43,316 nucleotides of DNA, taken from IMG/VR virus record IMGVR_UViG_3300018074_000001, positions 1 through 43,316 of that record. One strand, 5' to 3'. Below, piece by piece: positions 1 through 6,749 of this stretch; position 1 is the stretch's first letter, and each line of letters starts with the position of its first letter. The notes beneath the pieces are model-generated. The model was not told the DNA's origin, searched no databases, and was given only the letters and a program-made list of their open reading frames with translations. The translations under genes were made by a program, and so were the position numbers. This DNA comes from a virus.

Positions 1-123
1 GCCGGCCAAATCGGGCGCGAGATATCGCCCGATGAATACGTGGCTCGCCTCGTCGAGGTGTTCGCCGAGGTGCGGCGCGTATTGCGTCCCGATGGCACGC
101 TCTGGGTCAATATCGGCGATTCC
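1..123. repeat. 123-bp terminal direct repeat, left copy
   Basis: Bases 1-123 are identical to 43194-43316. The reading frame of the methyltransferase continues exactly across the join (36 codons from 43086 to 43193, then the frame at base 1). The simplest reading is an assembler overlap from a circular or circularly permuted genome. A true short terminal repeat is less likely because it would sit inside a gene. Confidence 0.95.
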
Positions 124-774
124 TATGCCTCGCGCAAGTCCTCGGATGGGTTGAAGCCCAAGGACATGGTCGGCATCCCGTGGCTGCTGGCGTTCGCGCT
201 GCGCCGGGATGGCTGGTACTTGCGCCAGGACATCGTGTGGGACAAGCCCAACGGCATGCCAGAGAACGTGGCCGACCGCTGCACCAAGACCCATGAGTAC
301 GTCTTCCTGCTCTCGAAAAGCGCCACGTACTATTTCAATGCCAAGGCCATCGAGGAACGAGCCATTCAGGCGGGGCGCGTGCGGGCCGATAAGATGGGCG
401 GCAACAAGGGGGACAAGGTCCATCATTCCCCCGGCAAGGTCTTCACCGGGAGCGACACGCGCCGGTGCCGCGCCGTCTGGAACCTGAATACCCGTCCGTT
501 GAAGGACGCCCATTTCGCGCCGTTCCCCATCGAGTTGCCGGAGCGCTGCCTGTTGGCGGGCTGCCCGGAAGGTGGCACGGTCCTTGACCCGTTCTTCGGG
601 GCGGGCACCACCGGACTCGCCGCTCTCAAGAATGGCCGGGAATTCATTGGCATCGAACTGAACCCGGAGTACGTGGCGCTCGCCGAGGCGCGCATCGATG
701 GCGAGTATCCGCTCTTTGCCCCGCTCGCGCCGCCCTGTCCGGTGAGCGCCCTAGATAGCCTGGTGTACGCATGA
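1..774 (+). CDS. DNA methyltransferase, beta class (3' part; begins at 43086)
   Basis: This is the C-terminal 257 residues of a 293-residue SAM-dependent DNA methyltransferase whose first 36 codons lie at 43086-43193. The N-terminal part holds the catalytic TSPPY motif (residues 24-28 of the full protein). The SAM-binding DPFFGAGTTG motif is near residues 232-241. Catalytic motif first and SAM motif last is the beta-class order of amino-methyltransferases (N4-cytosine or N6-adenine). The central part would read the target sequence. No restriction endonuclease partner is adjacent, so it is probably an orphan enzyme that modifies phage or host DNA, for example for protection. It overlaps the next gene by ATGA. 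The target site cannot be told from sequence alone. Confidence 0.9.
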   Translation, partial: AGQIGREISPDEYVARLVEVFAEVRRVLRPDGTLWVNIGDSYASRKSSDGLKPKDMVGIPWLLAFALRRDGWYLRQDIVWDKPNGMPENVADRCTKTHEYVFLLSKSATYYFNAKAIEERAIQAGRVRADKMGGNKGDKVHHSPGKVFTGSDTRRCRAVWNLNTRPLKDAHFAPFPIELPERCLLAGCPEGGTVLDPFFGAGTTGLAALKNGREFIGIELNPEYVALAEARIDGEYPLFAPLAPPCPVSALDSLVYA

Positions 775-950
775 AAGTCGGAGACCGTGTTCTGCACAAG
801 GCCACCGGGCGGGTGGCTTACGTCGAGCGCCACGCCTCCGATATACCAGGAGGACTCCGGCTTGACCGTTCCATCGAAGGATTCTCCTGGTGGAACGCTC
901 AGGATCTGAAAAAGCTGCCGGCGCTCAAAAAGAAGAGGCCAAAGCCATGA
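771..950 (+). CDS. small hypothetical protein (59 aa)
   Basis: ATG at 771 overlaps the TGA of the methyltransferase gene (ATGA), indicating translational coupling. The 59-residue product has an N-terminal stretch beginning MKVGDRV that looks like a small beta-barrel (SH3-like start), and a very basic tail (KKLPALKKKRPKP). No family was recognised. It is part of the early operon, and a DNA- or RNA-contacting role is only a guess from the tail. Confidence 0.65.
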   Translation: MKVGDRVLHKATGRVAYVERHASDIPGGLRLDRSIEGFSWWNAQDLKKLPALKKKRPKP

Positions 951-1174
951 TCCGGAGGCAATCATTCGCCCACAAAGGTATCCGTATGACCGGTGAGGCG
1001 GTGCCTGTGGAGTACAACGAGATCTCGATCACGCGCACGAGCCGCTCGACGGTGCGGTGCCATTTCTGCCTGGAGCCGGCCGCCGGGGAGCGGCTGAGGC
1101 TCGGCCTGGTGCGGGCGCGGGTGTGTCCGCCGTGCCGCGTGGCCCGCAATATTCCGTTGGAGGTGAAAGCATGA
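947..1174 (+). CDS. small zinc-binding protein (75 aa)
   Basis: The start at 947 overlaps the previous stop (ATGA). The product carries CHFC and CPPC pairs in its second half, about 20 residues apart, a typical zinc-knuckle arrangement. The family was not recognised. It is one of at least seven small cysteine-pair proteins in this phage. The gene is coupled to the next one by another ATGA overlap at 1171. Confidence 0.65.
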   Translation: MIRRQSFAHKGIRMTGEAVPVEYNEISITRTSRSTVRCHFCLEPAAGERLRLGLVRARVCPPCRVARNIPLEVKA

Positions 1175-1761
1175 GCCTGCCCCGTCCGATCATCCCGGCG
1201 CCGAAGGGCATCGAGATCCATCCGTATACCGATCCTAGGCCCAAGGTGTTCGAGGGCGCCACCACTCCGCTCGCTGTCGACGTGGCCAATATGGGCAATG
1301 CGCCGCGGCTGCCCGCCGCCGAAGGCGAGTACAAGAAGCGCGTGACCGCCAGGACCAAAGCCAAGGCCAAGTCGAACGAGTCGGTCAAGCGGCGTGACCT
1401 GATCCCCGGGCATGAGATCTATCTCATGATCTGCCAGCAGGTGGGCGGCGATCCCACGGCGAAGAAGACGATCACCATCGATGCCGGCGAAGAGCGCACC
1501 GCCATGAAAGTGCGGGTGAATTTCTACTCGTGGCGCCAGGCCACCATCCGCGAACTCGGCCCGGATTTCGCCAAGGACAACCACCTCCAGGACATCAAGG
1601 TCTATCTCGACCCGGTGCTGGATTCGAATGGGGTGATCGTGCGCCATCCGCGCCGGCATATCCCCAAGTCCAATGGCAAGGTGATCTTCTATTCGATCCG
1701 GAGCATGCGCGAAATGGTGGCCCTGTCGCAGGCGCTGCCGCAGTTAGGAGTCACGCCATGA
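1171..1761 (+). CDS. hypothetical early protein (196 aa)
   Basis: ATG at 1171 overlaps the upstream stop. The product is 196 residues. It has a proline-rich N-terminus, a lysine/arginine-rich segment near residues 52-72 (KKRVTARTKAKAKS), and then a mixed alpha/beta region. No catalytic motif or family was recognised. The basic linker would suit nucleic-acid contact, but this is inference. It sits in the ATGA-coupled run between the methyltransferase and the recombination genes. Confidence 0.7.
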   Translation: MSLPRPIIPAPKGIEIHPYTDPRPKVFEGATTPLAVDVANMGNAPRLPAAEGEYKKRVTARTKAKAKSNESVKRRDLIPGHEIYLMICQQVGGDPTAKKTITIDAGEERTAMKVRVNFYSWRQATIRELGPDFAKDNHLQDIKVYLDPVLDSNGVIVRHPRRHIPKSNGKVIFYSIRSMREMVALSQALPQLGVTP

Positions 1762-1928
1762 CCACCCGGGAGGCGGAAGACACGCTGTGCCCGTTCTGCA
1801 AGCTGCCGCTGGTGGAGTGCGCCTGCTCAGAACCGGAACCCGAGCCGGTGCGCTGCGTCGAGTGCGGCATGCCGGTGTTCCTGTGCGAGTGCGATGTGAA
1901 GATTCTCGAGGAGGAAGGGAAAGCCTGA
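1758..1928 (+). CDS. double zinc-knuckle protein (56 aa)
   Basis: ATG at 1758 overlaps the previous TGA. The 56-residue product is dominated by cysteine pairs: CPFC plus CAC in the first half, and CVEC plus CEC in the second. This suggests two small zinc sites of similar design (C-x2-C followed by C-x-C), joined by a Glu/Pro linker, with an acidic tail. Function unknown. It may be an adaptor or anti-defence protein, but nothing in the sequence proves that. Confidence 0.65.
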   Translation: MTTREAEDTLCPFCKLPLVECACSEPEPEPVRCVECGMPVFLCECDVKILEEEGKA

Positions 1929-2113
1929 TGGAATGGATCTGTTTCACCGCCGCGCTCCTGGCTTGCATGCTCACCTTGGGCAACGCCCTCGTCGCCTCGT
2001 GGGTCAGCGGCAAGACGGACCGGCGCATCCAGGAGTTGGAGGCGCGGCTCTCAGGCCTCGAGCGGGTGCGCTCCGCCGATCCCTACGTGTACCAGCCGCA
2101 GGATCTCGAATAG
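1928..2113 (+). CDS. single-pass membrane protein with coiled coil (61 aa)
   Basis: ATG at 1928 overlaps the upstream TGA by one base (TGATG). Residues 3-25 form one hydrophobic membrane segment. A short heptad-like helix follows (RRIQELEARLSGLERV). The likely topology is an N-terminal anchor with a cytoplasmic coiled coil. Its position in the early region argues against a holin. No family was recognised. It ends the ATGA-coupled run that starts at the methyltransferase; a new promoter follows at once. Confidence 0.65.
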   Translation: MEWICFTAALLACMLTLGNALVASWVSGKTDRRIQELEARLSGLERVRSADPYVYQPQDLE

Positions 2114-2115
2114 AT

Positions 2116-2202
2116 TCTACCTAGCACAAATAAGTACCTATGTACTATTGCAAGTCTACCTAGCATCGGGTTACTATCAGAACAGAAAGGATCACACACA
2201 CA
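2116..2202 (+). promoter_or_regulatory. early promoter with repeated operator-like boxes and leader
   Basis: The -35 box TTGCAA is at 2148-2153 and the -10 box TACTAT at 2172-2177, with an 18-bp spacer. The 11-mer TCTACCTAGCA occurs twice, at 2116-2126 and 2155-2165; the second copy lies in the spacer. An inverted repeat AGTAC/GTACT (2133-2146) lies just upstream and its 18-bp context recurs at 41513. Exactly 25 bases separate the -10 box from the ATG at 2203, and they include the module AAAGGATCACACACACA. This looks like a regulated promoter for the recombination and modification operon. Confidence 0.65.
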
Positions 2203-2469
2203 ATGACCATCAACTTCCACAATCACGATGCCGACAAGGCCCGCTTCGAGGCCAAACTCCAGGGCGAAACCGCCTGGTTCTCGATCACCGCCAATGACGG
2301 CTTCTCCAACTTCACGCTGTTCTTCGATCCCAAGAACATCGCCCACGTCATGGGCCAGATGGAGAAAGCGCTCGGCGAGATGGAGACCATCGCCGCCCAC
2401 CTCGACCGCGACTCCGACGGCGAGCTCGCCCCCGCGGGCGTGTCCGAACAGGACGGGGTGCTCGTCTAA
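2203..2469 (+). CDS. hypothetical early protein (88 aa)
   Basis: This is the first gene after the 2148 promoter. The start is set by the AAAGG leader module shared with three other genes. The 88-residue acidic product has a likely beta-rich N-terminal half, a helix around residues 45-66, and an acidic tail. It is coupled to the RecT-like gene by a TAATG overlap, so it may be made with the recombination proteins. No family was recognised. Confidence 0.7.
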   Translation: MTINFHNHDADKARFEAKLQGETAWFSITANDGFSNFTLFFDPKNIAHVMGQMEKALGEMETIAAHLDRDSDGELAPAGVSEQDGVLV

Positions 2470-3359
2470 TGAGCGAGAATCTCCCCGCACGCATGGGTCT
2501 GGCCGAGGTCCAGACCCTCGGCGCTTTGCTGGCCAAGTCCGGCTACTTCGCCGATGCCAAGGACGCCGCGCAGGCTTGTGTCAAGGTGCTGGCAGGGCAG
2601 GAACTCGGCCTGCCCCCGATTGCCTCGATGATGGGCATCTCGCTCATCAAGGGCAAGGTCACCTTGTCCGCCAATCTCATGGCTGCGCTGATCCGCCAGC
2701 ATGGCTACGACTTCCGCGTCGAGCGGCTCGAGCAGGATGGCTGCACCCTCTCCTTCCTCGCCAAGGACGGCAAGGAGCTCGGCAAGTCCACCTTCACCGC
2801 CAAGGATGCTCAAGCCGCCGGCATCCGCGGCGACATGTATAACAAATACCCCCGCAACATGTACTTCGCCCGCGCCATCTCGAATGGGGCCAAGTGGTTC
2901 ACGCCCGAGATCTTCGGCGGCGTGCCCGTCTACTCGGACGGCGAACTCGGCGAAGGGGAAACGGCCGAGGCCGAAGCACCTGCCCCGGCGCCCGCTCCCG
3001 TGCCCGCCAGACGCGTCGAAGAGGCCAAGCCTGCCCCGGCACCCCTCCCCGACATCGAGCCTCGCCTCGCCGAACTGTACGCGCAGGCGACCGGGTTTGC
3101 CGAGACGGTGCAAATTGTGACCGGGTTCAAACCGATCATCAACGAACTCACCGGCTCCGAGCACGAGTACTATCGCATCATCGGCGAGCACGGCATGCAG
3201 CATGGGAATGAGTTGCACGGCCGCACGAGGCGACAGATCAGAGAAATCATCAAGAGCTTGTATGAGTACTGCACGCAGGTTGCTAGCCCGCCTCCCCCCG
3301 ATCAGGCAGAGGCGGATCCGGCCTGGGAAGCCTTGGCTGAGGGCACCGATGCACGATAA
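2469..3359 (+). CDS. RecT-like single-strand annealing recombinase
   Basis: This 296-residue protein resembles phage RecT-type annealing proteins, which pair complementary single strands during recombination and replication. The supporting region is residues 15-160: a helical stretch with AGQELGLPP, the beta segment ISLIKGKVTLSANLM, and the block KYPRNMYFARAISNGAKW, which matches the conserved KYPR-x-ML-x-ARA region of that group. It is followed by a Pro/Ala/Glu-rich linker (about 160-190) and a variable C-terminal domain. No paired exonuclease was found beside it, although a Gp157 gene overlaps its end by 11 bp and a nuclease lies at 4528. Family assignment is from memory of motifs. Confidence 0.7.
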   Translation: MSENLPARMGLAEVQTLGALLAKSGYFADAKDAAQACVKVLAGQELGLPPIASMMGISLIKGKVTLSANLMAALIRQHGYDFRVERLEQDGCTLSFLAKDGKELGKSTFTAKDAQAAGIRGDMYNKYPRNMYFARAISNGAKWFTPEIFGGVPVYSDGELGEGETAEAEAPAPAPAPVPARRVEEAKPAPAPLPDIEPRLAELYAQATGFAETVQIVTGFKPIINELTGSEHEYYRIIGEHGMQHGNELHGRTRRQIREIIKSLYEYCTQVASPPPPDQAEADPAWEALAEGTDAR

Positions 3360-3924
3360 CAAGCTCTCCCTCTATGCCATCGAGCAGGAGTTGACGCAGT
3401 TCATCGACACCGAGGCGCTCGTCCCCGAAGACCAGCTCCAAGCCTTCCAGGCCGCCTTCCTCGAGAAGACGCAGCAGGCGGTAGCCAAGCGCGGCAATTG
3501 CATCCGGGCCATCTCCCACATCGAGGCGCAGATTGCCGGCGCCAAAGCCGAGGAGAACCGCATCGCCGAGTGGCGCAAGTCTCTTGAGTCGGGCCTCGAG
3601 CGCTTCAAAGCCTACCTCATCCGCTGCATCGAACTGTCGGGCCAAAAGAAAGTCGAGGCCGACAACGGCAGCCTTGCCATCCAGGCCAACCCGGAGAGTG
3701 TCGAGATCACCGACTTGGATGCGGTGCCCGACGAGTTCAAGACCTTCACGGTCCAGATGAGCGGCGCTGCCTGGCGGGAACTCTCTGCCGATCTCGAAGA
3801 CAGGATGGACATCAAAGTCACCTACACGGCAGACAAAGTGGCCCTTCGAAAGGCTATGAAAGAAGGCCGGGATATACCGGGAGTTGATCTCAAATTCGGG
3901 CGCAACCGGCTCGTCGTTCGTTAG
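3349..3924 (+). CDS. Gp157-like phage protein (siphovirus Gp157 family)
   Basis: This 191-residue protein has the layout of the Gp157 family, first described in Streptococcus phages. It has an N-terminal LYAIEQELTQFID segment, a long coiled coil (about residues 50-100), the conserved turn SVEITDLDAVPDEFK, and a C-terminal KVALRKAMKEGRDIPGVDL motif. Gp157 genes commonly neighbour recombination genes. Older work linked them to phage resistance when expressed in hosts, and their biochemical role is unclear. ATG at 3349 overlaps the RecT-like gene by 11 bp, supporting joint translation. Confidence 0.8.
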   Translation: MHDNKLSLYAIEQELTQFIDTEALVPEDQLQAFQAAFLEKTQQAVAKRGNCIRAISHIEAQIAGAKAEENRIAEWRKSLESGLERFKAYLIRCIELSGQKKVEADNGSLAIQANPESVEITDLDAVPDEFKTFTVQMSGAAWRELSADLEDRMDIKVTYTADKVALRKAMKEGRDIPGVDLKFGRNRLVVR

Positions 3925-3934
3925 ATAATTCCTC

Positions 3935-4300
3935 ATGCCCGGTCTACCTCAGATGCTGCGCCGCCTCGGACTCACCATCCAGGCGGCTCCTTCCCCCCCG
4001 GAGAAGGTGCTGCCCCTCGCCATCCGCGATCACGTCCGGTTTCGACAGCTGGATCTGCTCATCGACAACGGCTTTGGCAACCAGCCGCAGGACAAGATCC
4101 CCGACGAGGTGATGATTGCCGTCGAGGAAGGCTTGCCCATCCCCTTCCGCGGCCCCGATCGCGACACCGTCTTCGCCGCTCCAGTCTCGGAGCGCAAGCC
4201 TGAGAAGAAGCGAGTCCTCGACGAGGAGAAGATCCAGCGCCGACGCGACAATGCGCGGAAGCGGTACGAGTATTTGTACGGAAGGAAAGAAACCAAATGA
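3935..4300 (+). CDS. hypothetical protein (121 aa)
   Basis: The product is 121 residues. It has a compact N-terminal part, an acidic middle, and a strongly basic C-terminal helix (about residues 95-121, rich in K, R and E), ending in KRYEYLYGRKETK. It sits between Gp157 and two tiny membrane-protein genes and overlaps the next by ATGA at 4297. The family was not recognised. The basic tail could bind nucleic acid. Confidence 0.65.
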   Translation: MPGLPQMLRRLGLTIQAAPSPPEKVLPLAIRDHVRFRQLDLLIDNGFGNQPQDKIPDEVMIAVEEGLPIPFRGPDRDTVFAAPVSERKPEKKRVLDEEKIQRRRDNARKRYEYLYGRKETK

Positions 4301-4440
4301 AACAACAAGCAATGCGTGTGGTCGCAGTCGATGAGGACGGAGTCGCCCAGGTGCGCCGCCTCTCCTGGCTCGAGTGGCTCGCCTACCACACGTCTTATGC
4401 CGTGGGCTGGCTCGCCGCCTGGTTCCAAGGCAAGCGCTGA
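4297..4440 (+). CDS. tiny protein (47 aa)
   Basis: ATG at 4297 overlaps the TGA of the upstream gene. The 47-residue product ends in a tryptophan-rich amphipathic or membrane-surface stretch (LEWLAYHTSYAVGWLAAWF). Continuous ATGA coupling on both sides supports that it is translated. Function unknown. Confidence 0.55.
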   Translation: MKQQAMRVVAVDEDGVAQVRRLSWLEWLAYHTSYAVGWLAAWFQGKR

Positions 4441-4520
4441 TGGACGTGGTGTACGTGGCGCTCGCGTTCTTCGCCCTCCTCAACCTCCTGGGATGGCTGA
4501 AATTTCGCAGGCGCCGTTAG
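4440..4520 (+). CDS. tiny single-pass membrane peptide (26 aa)
   Basis: ATG at 4440 shares a base with the TGA of the preceding gene (TGATG). The product is 26 residues: a hydrophobic helix (VVYVALAFFALLNLLGWL) followed by KFRRRR, which by the positive-inside rule predicts a cytoplasmic C-terminus. Function unknown. Its size and coupling suggest a small membrane effector rather than a holin. Confidence 0.5.
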   Translation: MDVVYVALAFFALLNLLGWLKFRRRR

Positions 4521-4527
4521 AAATTAC

Positions 4528-4881
4528 ATGAAAAAAAGCAAGATCCCCGCCGCCAAATCCCCCCATGAAGAGGCCTTCGCCATTGCCTGGCGCGTGCTCA
4601 ACGGCCCCCCCTTCGAGCGTGAGTACAAGTTTTTCATTGGACGTGGCTGGCGCTTCGACTTCGCTTGGCCCGAAGCCAAGATTGCGGTGGAGATCGAAGG
4701 CGGAATCCATGAGGGACCGGCGCGCGGCCGCCACCTGAGGCAGGAGGGATTCTCTAACGATTGCATTAAGTACAACGAGGCAAGCTTCCTCTCCTGGAGG
4801 GTATGGAGAATTCCCCCGGCCCTCATTCAGACGGCGCTGCTTCAGCGTTTGATCCTCGAGATCCGGCGGTGTGCGCCATGA
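4528..4881 (+). CDS. PD-(D/E)XK endonuclease (Vsr/DUF559-like)
   Basis: This 117-residue protein has a restriction-enzyme-like core. D44 sits in RFDFAWP, followed by E55-x-E57 in AVEIEGG, then GRH (67-69) and a conserved DCIKYN segment with K81 and a C-terminal RVWRI strand. This pattern is seen in Vsr/DUF559-type phage nucleases, some of which cut branched DNA or mismatches. Beside RecT-like and Gp157 genes, a resolvase role is plausible; a role in the modification block is the alternative. It overlaps queD by ATGA. Confidence 0.7.
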   Translation: MKKSKIPAAKSPHEEAFAIAWRVLNGPPFEREYKFFIGRGWRFDFAWPEAKIAVEIEGGIHEGPARGRHLRQEGFSNDCIKYNEASFLSWRVWRIPPALIQTALLQRLILEIRRCAP

Positions 4882-5222
4882 TCTCCATCTTCCTCGAAGA
4901 CTCCTTTGACGCCGCGCACTGGCTGCCGAACGTGAGGGAAGACCACAAGTGCCGCCGCCCGCACGGCCACACCTACCGCATCCGCCTCGAGGTGACGGGC
5001 CAGGTGGACACCACGTCCGGCTGGATCATGGATTACGCCGAACTCCGGGAGAAGTGGCTGCCGCTCAAGGAGAAGCTCGACCACCGCTCGCTCAACGATT
5101 TCCTCCCCAATCCCACCTGCGAAGTGATTGCCGCCTGGATCGTGGCGAACCTGTGCGTTCCCGGCCTCAAGCGCCTCGAGTTGCGCGAGACCGTGAACTG
5201 CGGCGTGGTCTACACCCTATGA
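4878..5222 (+). CDS. queD: QueD-like 6-carboxy-tetrahydropterin synthase
   Basis: This 114-residue protein matches the QueD/6-pyruvoyltetrahydropterin synthase fold. Zinc ligands are H14, H29 and H31 (AAH and HGH). The catalytic cysteine is C25, with conserved LDHRSLN (H69), PTCE (80-83) and E104. QueD converts dihydroneopterin triphosphate to carboxytetrahydropterin, the second step to 7-deazaguanines (preQ0, queuosine, and deazaguanine DNA bases in some phages). FolE, QueE and QueC were not found here, so the host would have to supply those steps. The next gene, coupled by ATGA, looks like a transglycosylase, which suggests DNA rather than tRNA modification. Confidence 0.88.
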   Translation: MISIFLEDSFDAAHWLPNVREDHKCRRPHGHTYRIRLEVTGQVDTTSGWIMDYAELREKWLPLKEKLDHRSLNDFLPNPTCEVIAAWIVANLCVPGLKRLELRETVNCGVVYTL

Positions 5223-5830
5223 CCTTCCTCCTCGACACCTCCGAAGACCTGGCCGTGTGCGCCTCGGACCTCGGCGTCGAGCCAATTCAGGTGGGGCAGC
5301 TCCTCACCCCCCTCACCCGCTTCTCGAACCGGGGCGGCGCGTTTGCCATCGACAACGGCGCCTACTCCTCGTTCGATCCCGCCTCCTACCGCTCCCTGCT
5401 CAAGCGGGAATGGGAGAACCGGGGGCGGTGCCTGTTCGTGGTGGCCCCCGACATGGTAGGTAGCCAGTCCCTCACGCTTGACCTGTGGGAACGGTGGCGC
5501 AAGGATCTCTCGGGCTGGCCCAAGGTGGCGCTGGTGTTGCAGAACGGCGCCGAGCACCACCGCCTGCCTTGGCACGAGTTCGATGCCCTGTTCGTCGGCG
5601 GCGACGACGCCTTCAAGACTTCCCCGGTAGCCCGCCAGCATATCCGCGCGGCCAAGATGTTCGGCAAGTGGGTGCATGTCGGCCGGGTGAACACGCCCGA
5701 GCGCTACCGCTGGTGCGAGGAGGGGGAGGTGGACTCGATCGATGGCAGCGGGATCAGCCAGTACTCGAGTATGCGCGCCTCCCTCACCGGCCACGCTCAG
5801 GTGCCGCTCGATCTGGAGGTTGCGCTATGA
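5219..5830 (+). CDS. compact TGT/DpdA-like deazaguanine transglycosylase candidate
   Basis: This 203-residue protein resembles the shortened tRNA-guanine-transglycosylase relatives found in phages (DpdA-like). D45 in IDNGAYSSF corresponds to the TGT DSGGFQ region. FVVAPDMVGS gives a TIM-barrel strand, ALFVGGDD matches the base-binding glycine loop, and VDSIDGSG places D175 where TGT has its nucleophile. TGT is about 370 residues, so this is a minimal version lacking the zinc domain. DpdA enzymes swap guanine in DNA for preQ0 or related bases. Direct coupling to queD (ATGA at 5219) strongly supports a shared pathway. The exact base made is unknown. Confidence 0.65.
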   Translation: MTFLLDTSEDLAVCASDLGVEPIQVGQLLTPLTRFSNRGGAFAIDNGAYSSFDPASYRSLLKREWENRGRCLFVVAPDMVGSQSLTLDLWERWRKDLSGWPKVALVLQNGAEHHRLPWHEFDALFVGGDDAFKTSPVARQHIRAAKMFGKWVHVGRVNTPERYRWCEEGEVDSIDGSGISQYSSMRASLTGHAQVPLDLEVAL

Positions 5831-6036
5831 GCAAACCACTCGGATTGTCGCAGCAGGACTACGAGGAGCTTGAAAAACCCCGGCCGGCGCCGGAACCGCT
5901 TTCCCCTTTGCCCGGCCTGAGCCTGTGGGATAACTGCTTGTGGGTCATCGCCTGCCTCACCTTTCTGGTATGCCTCGGCTTCTTCTTCGTTACTGCACTG
6001 TTGTGCAGGATGGTCACGGGGAGGTGGCCGCGATGA
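5827..6036 (+). CDS. single-pass membrane protein (69 aa)
   Basis: The start overlaps the upstream stop (ATGA). The 69-residue product has a polar, proline-rich N-terminus and then one long hydrophobic segment (about residues 36-60), ending in RMVTGRWPR. It would be inserted with a short basic tail. Function unknown. It is co-translated with the DpdA-like gene, though no mechanistic link is evident. Confidence 0.6.
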   Translation: MSKPLGLSQQDYEELEKPRPAPEPLSPLPGLSLWDNCLWVIACLTFLVCLGFFFVTALLCRMVTGRWPR

Positions 6037-6230
6037 TCATCACGTTCCACGAACATAACCTGCCCGCCGGGATCAAGCCCTACACCATCGAGGTCAACTC
6101 GATCCTCGGCACTGTCAACGAGGATAGCGGGGCGCTCGCCGTCCTCCTGGCTCTGCCGTATGGCGAATGGCAGCTCACCGTCACCAACCATACCGAGGTC
6201 TACCTCGGCCGCCTCACGGTGGAACCATGA
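6033..6230 (+). CDS. hypothetical protein (65 aa)
   Basis: ATG at 6033 overlaps the previous TGA. The 65-residue product appears all-beta: alternating hydrophobic strands, with no cysteines and no membrane segment. It is not assigned to any family. It is part of the unbroken ATGA chain from 4297 to 7225. Confidence 0.6.
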   Translation: MIITFHEHNLPAGIKPYTIEVNSILGTVNEDSGALAVLLALPYGEWQLTVTNHTEVYLGRLTVEP

Positions 6231-6412
6231 TCATCCTCAATTGCCTCGAGTTGACCCGCATGCCCGCGCTCGCCTCGCATGCCGATCCGGATGGCTCGGT
6301 GGTGGTCACCACCCTCGGCAGCCGGGTGCGCCTCGATTCTAAGAACCTCAAGCTTCAAGTGCTGGTCCGTATCGCATTAAGTCTGGCTTTAGGAAGGCAT
6401 TCGAAACCATGA
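6227..6412 (+). CDS. hypothetical protein (61 aa)
   Basis: ATG at 6227 overlaps the upstream TGA. The 61-residue product ends in LALGRHSKP. The underlying 16 bases (6384-6399) recur at the end of the Mom-like gene (7200-7215), in the same frame. Here the repeat also contains the AGGAAGG ribosome-binding site for the next gene. No family was recognised. Confidence 0.55.
   Translation: MIILNCLELTRMPALASHADPDGSVVVTTLGSRVRLDSKNLKLQVLVRIALSLALGRHSKP
6384..6399 (+). repeat. 16-bp direct repeat, copy 1
   Basis: The 16-mer TGGCTTTAGGAAGGCA occurs here and at 7200-7215. The two copies bracket the three genes at 6409-7225, and both encode LALGR near the C-terminus of a protein. It could be a recombination footprint that brought in or duplicated that block. 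Confidence 0.85.
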
Positions 6413-6561
6413 CCGAAGAGCAACTCGACTATCTCCGGCGCCTGCATACCATCATGCAACTGGTGCTCTCATCGCTCAGCAACGAGCCGCTTTCGCGTCC
6501 GTTCTGGCTCGACAAGCTCGAGCAACTGTCGGTAGCGGCTATCAAGGCAGGTGTCCAATGA
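6409..6561 (+). CDS. small helical protein (50 aa)
   Basis: ATG at 6409 overlaps the previous TGA, and AGGAAGG lies 11 bases upstream. The 50-residue product is predicted helical (MTEEQLDYLRRLHTIMQLVL, then a second helix). Family not recognised. Its stop overlaps the next start by ATGA at 6558. Confidence 0.6.
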   Translation: MTEEQLDYLRRLHTIMQLVLSSLSNEPLSRPFWLDKLEQLSVAAIKAGVQ

Positions 6562-6749
6562 CCACTACTCCACCCAAGACGTATTTAGGCGACGCCGTAT
6601 ACGCCGAATGGGAAAACGGAGTGCTAAAACTCACGACGAGCCACGGCATCGGCGACACCAACACGATCTATCTCGAATTGGAAGTTCTCGACAGCTTGAA
6701 GAGCTATCTGAAGACGAGCGGGGATCTGCTGCGGGAGACCGCCACATGA
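6558..6749 (+). CDS. conserved-looking small phage protein (63 aa)
   Basis: ATG at 6558 overlaps the upstream stop. The 63-residue product has the pattern YLGDAVYAEWENG, then a beta pair with HG, then IYLELEVLDSLKSYL. I recall this as a widespread conserved hypothetical phage protein of unknown function. It has no catalytic motif. It is coupled by ATGA to the Mom-like gene. Confidence 0.65.
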   Translation: MTTTPPKTYLGDAVYAEWENGVLKLTTSHGIGDTNTIYLELEVLDSLKSYLKTSGDLLRETAT

